Positions 55,891 through 64,000 of a stretch of 64,000 bases of DNA are shown here, one piece after another. The notes under the pieces are model-generated. The model did no database searches. It was not told the DNA's origin and saw nothing but the letters and a program-made list of their open reading frames with translations. Position numbers and translations under genes: made by a program. How positions within the stretch are numbered: position 1 is the first letter of the stretch; every line of letters starts with the position of its first letter. The DNA comes from Phoronis australis. Its lineage: Eukaryota; Phoronida; Phoronidae. The DNA lies in assembly GCA_002633005.1 (NCBI GenBank), contig NMRA01000001.1, positions 3,228,997-3,292,996 of the forward strand, given 5' to 3'.

Positions 55891-56120
55891 AATGGCCAAG
55901 AGGTGTTGTTGTGGTGGGTGTAATTCAGACAGTCATTATAATGACAGAGATGAAAGTCCAGTGAATTTTTGGCCTTTTCCAAAGCCTAAAAGTTACGTAA
56001 TGAGCAAACGGTGGATTACTTAAACTGTGTGTACTCCCGCACGAGCAGCCTAAACTGTCAACATTGTTTGACCACTCGAAAGCTAAACACAAGTATGTTC
56101 TAAAGTATGCATTCTTTTTG
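55891..56120 (+). pseudogene. Decayed THAP zinc-finger domain
   Basis: From ATG at 55891 the frame reads MAKRCCCGGCNSDSHYNDRD, then NFWPFPKPK and KRWIT, then a stop; a second stop follows, and the same frame or a neighbouring one gives AKHKYVLKYAF where intact relatives read KHKYVCSKHF. This is the order of a THAP domain of the kind carried by transposon-derived genes, with the second metal pair lost. Confidence 0.6.
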
Positions 56121-58714
56121 ATATTTCTTCCCAATATCGGAATTTTGGCTCTGGATTACAGTCTTTGTTAGGTGTGTGACCCGCTGCCTCTGGGATCACT
56201 TTCTGGTTCATTATAACCATGGCATGACAACCATTTCCATGGCACTGACGAAAACGAGTTAAAATATAGTCAGTCAAGAGTCAAAATGCATTGCATGCCT
56301 ACCTGCTTACCTATTAGAGGCTCCTACATCTATACTGATTGTGAGTGTTGTTATAGACCTATTCCTATTCCTTAGTAACTCCTCAGTCTTGTCCATGTCG
56401 AGCAAGGCTCGTGATATGTTATTATCTCGACAAAGATTGCCAGTAAAAGCCAAAGCGAAGGATTGAAAACTTTATTATGAACATCGGAGAAAATGCACAT
56501 TAATTACCGAAAATATGTAGCATTTTGGCGCTACGCGTGGCACTACAGAAATGGCAAGCACGTACTGAGCAAATACGCAGTCCCCATATTGGTTGACATG
56601 TACGTTGTATATATCTGAGCAGTGTTCTCCACATCTGAAAATCTAAACAGGTCGCCCGTGTAAAAACTGCAACGTGCCGGAACCGCGCGGCTGTCAACGT
56701 TCTCCATAAAGCTAGTGTGCAGTTTTTTGTGCACCTTACTTTTACCCACTCATTTTAATAGTAATGCACAGTAGTGCAAACAAATAACTGTGTGTATTCA
56801 ACTTTTTATTTTTAAAAGTTGGACTTATTTACAAACATATCACATACGTCATAACCCATTTGCTTAGTCAATGACTTTGAAATGGAAGTCTACAGAGTGT
56901 TTGATACAGTATGGGGAAATGTTTTAGGCTACTCAATAATGATGTCAATGTCAACTAAGTACAAAAAGTCTAACACAGAAGTAAACTTTTCCTATGACGT
57001 AGACAGTCCAAGTGAATTGTCTTTGTTAAGTCAGTCACATTTTTATGTCTTGATTGTAGAGTTTACGTTTTCTCTCAGTCTGTACGTGTAATATCTTGCA
57101 CATTCTTACAGTCTGAATTCGATGTTCTGAAGCTGGTACAACATATTGCACTTCTGCACAACCAGAACTCTTGTAAAAACTGCACAATACGCGAGTCCCT
57201 CTTGAATGCAAATAAAGTAGGGTGAACAAAACAATTCACTTGCGTTTTCCATCTAGGCCTACTTCACGGTAGTGTCAGGCCTGTTGATGAAAACCAATAT
57301 TTCTAAAAAGATATCAACTGAAATATCAAGCGCTTGCAACTATGGAATTCCCATAATTTTCTGGATTGTCACAAACTCATTCTTCCAAATGAAAACCATC
57401 TATTCTCATGTTAGAGCGAATTGTATTCATTTGTATTGCCGATGTCTGACGTTGTCGGCAAAAATTCGGTTCACCGTTTGTGACATGGATATCTTCGATT
57501 CGTTGACCGAGCCCGGCAATATCACCACCATCCGGCCCTAGATTATCTGTCGTATCTGCATCTGAAACATCTCTCGGTTTTTAAAATAATCCTTCGGTTT
57601 AGCGGTGCTTCGCTTTCGCGCGGCAGACAACATTTCTAAGTATGTAGCATGCACATGTCCATTTGTAACGGAAGCCAGGATAGAATTCACTAACGTAAGG
57701 ACCACGCTAGGTAAACAAAACTGTGCGAGATTACGCGAGATATTACCGCTTGATTTCAATGAGAGCACGTGATTTTGGCTGCAATTTCTCAGCGCGAAAC
57801 GCATGTACTTTGAACTTTACTCAGTGACATCACCCGCTGTCCCAAATCTCGGAATACTCCCCCAAAACCGCAAACGTCACAGCCACTATCGAATTTGAGT
57901 TTGCGAACGGCTCGGCAGATTTTTAGAGGGAGTATGCGCCACAAACATAATGTTCATTCTGCCAACGAAACTCCTTATAAGGCAACGAGATGAACTCGGT
58001 CAATCTCAATGGGCCGGTGGCACAAAAAGTAACCAATAATATTCATCTAAGTGAGAAATACACAAACAACAACCAATGAGAACCATCAAAGGCAGTTTCA
58101 TGCAAATGTTTTTGAGATTGGTATCGGTAAAGTCTGTCGTGTGGCCCACGGAATATTGAAAAATGTGCTACGAAAACCAAAATTCTGGCCTCCCAGAAGA
58201 CGGCCGTTGCATTAACTGCCGTGCAACGGTGTCTTTGCTGACAACATATACTTCGCAGAACTAACCACCGACCTTAATTATTTTATTTACAATGGGTAAT
58301 ATGATTACCGTAGTTCTCCGCTGAACACAAAAACCTGACTGCAAAAGCGAAAAGGCCTAACGCAACGATCAGCGATTTCCGTGCCGGACTGCACCTCCAG
58401 TGAGCAGGTAGTGGATTAGGCGTATAGGTAGCACTGGGCCTTTGTTTAAACTGACTAGTTGTTCCGGATGAATTGAAAAGATAATCGAGAGATTATTTAC
58501 ACGCCGCGTTACATCATAAATAGACTTGCGGCCCAGTCTGCCGCTTGAGTGTGATTAGGCTGGCCAAAACGGACCACCGACTTCCTTAGGCTTAGCCTTT
58601 AATTTATTCAGTTTCAATGGGCTATGGTCAGTTGCTGCCAAGCATAATTTGAACCAGTGAAGAACTTATTAACGACGACGACGCCTTTTTTACAAAGTAG
58701 TCCCTATATTTTTA

Positions 58715-58825
58715 AACTGGTCGCGGGATTTTTAAACAGGACGCTGGATTTTTAAACAGGACGCTGGATTTTTAAACAAGACGCGGGACATTTAAACAGG
58801 ACGCGTGCTCGGCCAAACAGGACGC
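58715..58825. repeat. 20-bp minisatellite, AACAGGACGCTGGATTTTTA
   Basis: About five imperfect units between 58715 and 58825. Not coding. Confidence 0.8.
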
Positions 58826-59795
58826 TGCGACACGTTAAAAGTGGTCGTGGAGAACACTGCTGAGATATAAAACAACAGATAGGCAACATCCCGCAGTCGG
58901 CAAGAGTGCTTTGTTTAGTCTGTCTTCGGAGGTCATAATCACGGTCACCACTCAAGTACTGACCAAGTTGGGCTGGTGTTGCTTCGTCAAAATCACTACA
59001 TTTGAAATGTTAATTTGAATGGTTACAGTTACTCCGAATTTCGACTTGTTACGTGTGTCTGTCACAGCGCCGGCTCGACCATCGGCGATCACTGGACACG
59101 AAATTCTCTGCTAAACTGTTACAGTTACAGCTCAGTAGGTTTCTTGATCTCCTCAATATTTTAGTAAAACGTTTGTTTTGCTTTGTTATTCATTAAGAAT
59201 TTTTACTATTATTTTTAACTGTATTTGTGCAGTTTTTGTCGACGCTGATGTCAACTATATGAGGCTCGTCGGACTTGCGTAGACTTCTGAACATCCGCGG
59301 GCGGTTTACATGTCAGGTGTCCTCGACGTAAATCTTCACCCCGTTCCCGTTCTGACTGCTGTTGCCTTTTGTCTTTGTCATGGCGGTGCACTGCAACAAT
59401 TTAGGTCTAAATTATTGCAAAAATGATGTATTTTGATTAGAAAACAGATTAATTTCTGTGATGCTGTTAATGAAAAAGAAGTGAAAATAAATACGCGAAC
59501 AACCTTTATTTCAAACAATAACCAAAACGATGCCTTCTGCTGCATGAATGGCAACAACGCCTGTGAAAATAATTAAAATCTACCTTTGTTTTAATGACGA
59601 CAAGGCAGCGGCCAATGATTGCATGAAGATAATTCCCACAATCAAGCCTCAAATGGCTAAACCGATCAGCTAGCTTTTCTTGTGATGGTCATGGTTCTAT
59701 GGAACTCATTCCTGGTCTCCATCAACTGTCAAGTCTTTCCAAGCTCTCTAGTCACCTCTAGTTAAGACCAGTTTCTTAACTGTAAGTGGTCTTAA

Positions 59796-60145
59796 AAGGA
59801 TACTAAACCCTGTTTTGGATGATTTCAACCAATCCTCGTTCTGTCACCTGCTAATGTATTATTGACATCAGTCTTCCAAGTTAATCACAGGAATCAATTA
59901 AAAACTCACTCCATATGTCACAGATTAGACATTATGGTCCTTAGTGGGTGGTCTATTCCCACAGTTGCTGTGTAATTCCCTAAAAGCGTTGGTCACGCTT
60001 GCCTATTTAGCAGACTTTGAACGTTCAAATTTCCCCTAACTTGAGGGTTGTCGAGGGTTACAGAACATTATTTTGTTTCAGAGAATTGGATGTGAAAGTC
60101 GTTTTTAGTATCTGATAAATAGCCAAAACTGGGTTTAGTATCCTT
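59796..60145. mobile_element. piggyBac-like MITE, family B copy 2
   Basis: Left terminus AAGGATACTAAACCC, right terminus GGGTTTAGTATCCTT, exact inverted repeats, each flanked by TTAA (59792-59795 and 60146-60149). TTAA duplication is the signature of piggyBac-type transposition. The interior matches 44578-44904. It ends about 100 bp before RBM25 exon 60252. Confidence 0.88.
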
Positions 60146-60263
60146 TTAACTAATTTGTTGAAATTTCGACAAAAGGAAGACTCTCAGCAGCTTGAAGCAT
60201 CATTGGTCGATTGACTTATTTTTGAATTAAGTAATTAACTAATCTTTACAGGTTTACTGAAGA

Positions 60264-63200
60264 ATGTCCTACCCGCCCCGCCCTCCCCACATGGGTATGC
60301 CTATGATGCCCCCAGGGTACAACTACCCACCCATGGGAATGATGCCAATGGGTATGCCGATGGTACCACCAGTAAGTATTTTTATTTTAGTGAAAATGTA
60401 CACTTCTTACAGTAAGCAAAGGTCACTTAGTTTTTGCTTTAAAATGTTATATTGAAGCAAAGACTATTGCATACTGACAGTCTTCAAAAGATCCCTGTCT
60501 CAAAACTTGTTTTGTTGAGAGCTGGGAAAATTTGTTTTGCCAGCTGGTCTGGCTTTTAGATTTTTTAATAAAAGTCTTAACTTGACCTAGTTAAACTTTT
60601 TTTACTGCCAAGTTAATTGTAGAACTGCTTTTCCCAGTGCCAATCAAATGTTGAGGGTAGTTAGAACATAGGACGCGGTCACTAAATATGCCGTGAAGTT
60701 GTTATTTGTCTGGATTGTTATGAAACTTTCAGGGTAAGATTCACTTACGTTATTTTGTGATTTTTTAAAATTAAAATGCCATATGTTGAGAGAAGTATTC
60801 GCCGGCTGGAATATTCAAGATTTCAGGTGAGAAAAATATATCAATGGTCAATGAAGGGGTTTGGGTTAAAATATGAAGCTCCACCACCCATGGTACATAC
60901 CTCGCGTTATATCTTACATTTCTAGTTCGGATTTCTAATTTCAATCATATTTTGGTCAATTGAATGTTGATGTTGAGTTGTCCTTGTCATCTGATAATGC
61001 GATTTGGCAGTGAATGGGTAAGTTGCCGTTGGCATCGAGAGATTTAATTCAGTCGAAGAGGATAAAGTCCGAATGTCTTCGTAATACTTGGTGTCCTCTA
61101 ATGTTGCATATTTAATATTCTGTAGCTAGTATCATGCTTTTGGTGATCGTTCATCAGGTGATGCCCCCTAATACTGTTCCACCTCCTCCAAAACCAACAA
61201 AGAAGCCAGCTGCCCAAGATACTACCAAGGTAAGTCCTTGTGAATTTTGGTTTGGGTAAATATTACCCGTCGGCTTATTCTGCCAAGAAGTTTATTGGTG
61301 AGCTTTTTGTAAATTCTGTATACTTACCAATGTGTTTACTGTGGTTAGCGCAAAGTTTTTGTTAACCTAAATCTTGACAGATTGGCATCCTAGAATGGAT
61401 TTTGAATCTGGTTTTGATTTTGATGAAGTGGTCAAAATGCATTTGTAAGAGCTTGTTGCAGAAATCACTTCAAATTTGAATAAAAACAGGTAACAGTCAG
61501 TGACAAGAAACAAAAGTTTGTGTCTTTTCGCAGAAAGCTGGTTGATAGCAGCTTTAACATTCAATGTCAAAAATGGTTTAGTTTGAAGTATTGAAAGTGT
61601 TGAAGTTCTTCAACTGGCTCTTAATTGTTGCGGTGACTCAAGATGCATTTCCTGATTTGCCCTCGTAGGACAAGGGAGAGAAGCCGCCGGTAACCACTGT
61701 GTTTGTAGGCAACATCAGTGACCGTGCCCCTGACCCCATGATACGGCAGATGCTCAACAGGTGTGGCAATGTGATCAGCTGGAAGAGGGTACAGGGTGCA
61801 TCAGGCAAACTACAGGGTGAGCAGGTCGAGGATTTAGGTGTTCGTTAAGAGCTTGAAATAATCCCTTGATATGCTGCTTAACCTTCATAATCAACAAAAA
61901 GAGACTCGCTGTTAAATTAATGGTGTTCTCGCCTTTATTGTCAGAAGCTACACAAACTTATCCAATCTATTTTTTTTAGAAAATTTACTTAGCCACCCAG
62001 TGACAATCGCTTTTTTTCATGACCTCGACTTGGCTTAGTTTTGATGTGCGGCAGTCTGATTGTCCGACATTTGACGAGCAAGGATCGCGTCATCATTGTT
62101 GAACTGTATAAGTGCCCTGATTTCTGTCTAATGTGTAAGGTGCAGGAAGTGCTGTTGACAAACTGTTTTCTATCTTCAGCATTTGGTTTCTGTGAATATG
62201 AAGATCCCGAAGCCACACTGCGATGTATCCGACTGCTCAACGACTGGACAATAGCTGAGAAAAAACTTGTGGTATGTCATACCGACCTAAGCATGAGAGT
62301 GAACACTGACTGAAATTGAAGTGCCATTAGATTCGGGCAGTTTTTGTCACCATTCGGTCTCTTACCTATGTAAACTGCAATGTACATTAAGGACTTATGT
62401 CCTAGTTTTATAGAAATCCAATTTTATTCTTGCATGCTTGTCCAACTAATTTGACCAATGCTTGGATCTTCATTCTTAGGATTGAAGCGGTTTACAGCTT
62501 TTTAGTGTAGTTTTTTTTTGTTGAATACCAAACCTGTCTAGGAGGAGATGTGTGTATTACCTATCACAAAATAAAAACTGGAGTCACAGCTTGAAGCTGG
62601 ACAGTTGTGGTATAAATGCCTTTTCTATGTAACTTACCATCTCATGATCCTGTAACCTCTGTTAATGCACCTATAAAACTTATTCGTAGTTCGCAATAAA
62701 TATGGCAAAAATTCTTGTCTACTCGTACTCCTCATTTAGGTGTGGAATTTTATGAGAAGGCAGAGAGGGTGTCTATCAATAGGTAGATCTGCCTCTTAAA
62801 CGTATCATTCACAAAGGCATTCTTTCAGCCGTCATACGAGTAATTAACGGTAAACATTATTTTGCAAAAATTGTAATATTCTGGCCAGTCACATGCGATC
62901 ACCATAGAACAATAGAGCCTAACTACAAATCATGTCATTGGAGTGTAGCCTTCTCATATTAAGAATGCCTTCCATCTGATCTGAGGTGCTGATGATAAGA
63001 TGGTTGATCAAACGTCTGACGAGCATTCACATGGGAATTTTTCAGGCGACTGAGATGTGATTATGCTAAGACTCCCTAATAATATCACTAAGTGTTTTGA
63101 TGTTTAATATAAAAAAGTGGACCTTGTGTTGTGATTTATCTCTATTTATTTGAGCAGCAGTCACTTTGATACACTGCTATGTGGCCTATTGTACTTCAGG

Positions 63201-63350
63201 TAAAGGTGGATGCCAAAACCAAGGCGCAATTGGAAGAATGGAAGGGGAAAAAAGACAGCAAGAACGGTGAAGAGACTAGTGGTGCTGATGGAGACGGCAC
63301 AGGAGAGGACGAGGAAGAGTTCTCACAGAGGGAGGACCGTGTGGCTAAAG
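60264..63350 (+). CDS. RBM25: RBM25, RRM-containing splicing regulator (3' part beyond window)
   Basis: Exons 60264-60371 (start ATG, the exon begins at 60252 after TTTACAG), 61158-61229, 61669-61816, 62180-62271 and 63200-63350 join in agreeing phases into the first 190 residues. Residues 1-60 are Pro/Met-rich (MPMMPPGYNYPPMGMM). The RRM covers about 65-145, with RNP2 TVFVGNI and RNP1 AFGFCEY, and ISWKRVQGASGKLQ identical in part to human. VKVDAKTKAQLEEWK follows the RRM as in vertebrate RBM25, then an acidic stretch (DGTGEDEEEF). RBM25 is a nuclear U1-associated regulator of splice-site choice. The E/R-rich middle and C-terminal PWI domain lie outside the window. Confidence 0.96.
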
Positions 63351-64000
63351 GTAGGGCAATGGACGACTCCACGAAACTGGTTTTTCAATTGTTTTGTGCA
63401 AGGATTGTGGAAAAGCTGACCGAAGCGCCTTGAAGAATAAACGAAGGTGCTGTAGAGGGCAGCACTTGACAAAATTGAATGATACCGGGGTTTTCCATAG
63501 ATAAGCCCACACGATGAAACGCCCATGAATGTTTATTCGGAAAATTACCTTTTAAAAGCCCACTAAGCGTCGACTTTTAGTCATAAATTCAGTCTTGTGT
63601 AGCATTTATCATTTATAAAAACAAACAAAGTGCTGGCGAGCTATTCATTTATTAACATGAAATTTAAAAACATTTTAAGTAAAAAATGTCACTTTGGAAA
63701 CCTATGACTTTCTGTTTACACGTCCCTTTTTCCGAATAAATGCACGGGCGATTATTTGGTGTTACTAAAACATCTGGAATTTTTCATTTTCCAAATACAT
63801 GCCGTTGGGCTTAACTACGGAAAATCCCAGTAAACGAAAATGAGGATGCCGAGGATGGCAACGCCAGGGGAAAATGGACAAATGATTTTCCACATCTGTG
63901 CCATACCATGCGCTAAATAGGTGACCTAATAACTGTGTTACTTCAATAGCACAACACTCCATTAGTTTGGTTATCACTTTCAATTGACTACTTTGTGAGA
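63351..64000. other. RBM25 intron, cut by the window edge
   Basis: Begins with the GTAGGG donor; no further exon of RBM25 is seen, and nothing else is recognised. Confidence 0.7.

Larger units (their letters stand above)
52737..60251. other. 7.5-kb interval between TSSK and RBM25, no gene recognised
   Basis: Contains the fold-back element 54087-54791, a palindromic element interrupted by a LINE tail (55003-55740), a THAP relic (55891-56120), a 20-bp minisatellite (58715-58825) and a TTAA-flanked MITE (59796-60145). The stretch 58900-59400 is richer in CG dinucleotides and may hold the RBM25 promoter and untranslated first exon, but no boundary could be set. Confidence 0.6.

Noticed and set aside
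56543-56749. Minus-strand ORF of 68 residues
   Set aside because: No splice context, no recognised motif, surrounded by transposon remains.

Overview
This window is animal (metazoan) nuclear DNA. It is AT-rich, with short exons in introns of about 0.1-7.5 kb, GT-AG splice sites, a polymerase III tRNA gene and many small non-autonomous DNA transposons. The gene repertoire (ciliary TOGARAM1, a testis-specific kinase, RBM25, CGRRF1) and the TE load suggest an invertebrate, probably a marine lophotrochozoan, ambulacrarian or cephalochordate. I cannot fix the phylum from sequence alone. Two ambiguous bases (16216 and 52269) mark draft-assembly joins.

Layout. (1) 2215-7361, + strand: the last five coding exons of CGRRF1, a RING-finger protein; its first exon is not visible. 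(2) 9684-42831, - strand: a complete TOGARAM1 (crescerin/FAM179B) gene. I could join 21 constitutive coding exons whose phases all agree, giving about 1808 residues with four TOG domains. CGRRF1 and TOGARAM1 are tail to tail. (3) 43748-44282, - strand: a small two-exon gene for an unrecognised 129-residue protein. (4) 45734-52736, + strand: a TSSK-family kinase with two homologous first exons and one set of exons 2-4. A tRNA-Asn gene lies antisense in its largest intron. (5) 52737-60251: about 7.5 kb without a recognised gene, filled with fold-back elements, a LINE tail and a THAP-domain relic. (6) 60264 to the right edge, + strand: the 5' part of RBM25 (proline/methionine-rich start, RRM, start of the acidic/charged region).

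Most notable. TOGARAM1 carries two related, phase-0 cassette exons between TOG3 and TOG4 (13250-13345 and 12256-12345), which look like a duplicated, possibly mutually exclusive exon pair. A 467-bp segment containing a TOG3 exon is repeated across an N and would break the frame if both copies were spliced in. The TSSK locus has twin promoters and first exons. A TA-flanked element consists almost entirely of 21-22 bp palindrome-bearing repeats. At least five small transposon families recur within the window. From memory, the human orthologues of TOGARAM1, CGRRF1 and RBM25 all lie on chromosome 14, so the window may preserve part of an ancestral linkage group.

The genes do not form an operon or one pathway. 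TOGARAM1 (ciliary axoneme) and TSSK (sperm differentiation) could share ciliated or germ-cell expression, but that is inference.
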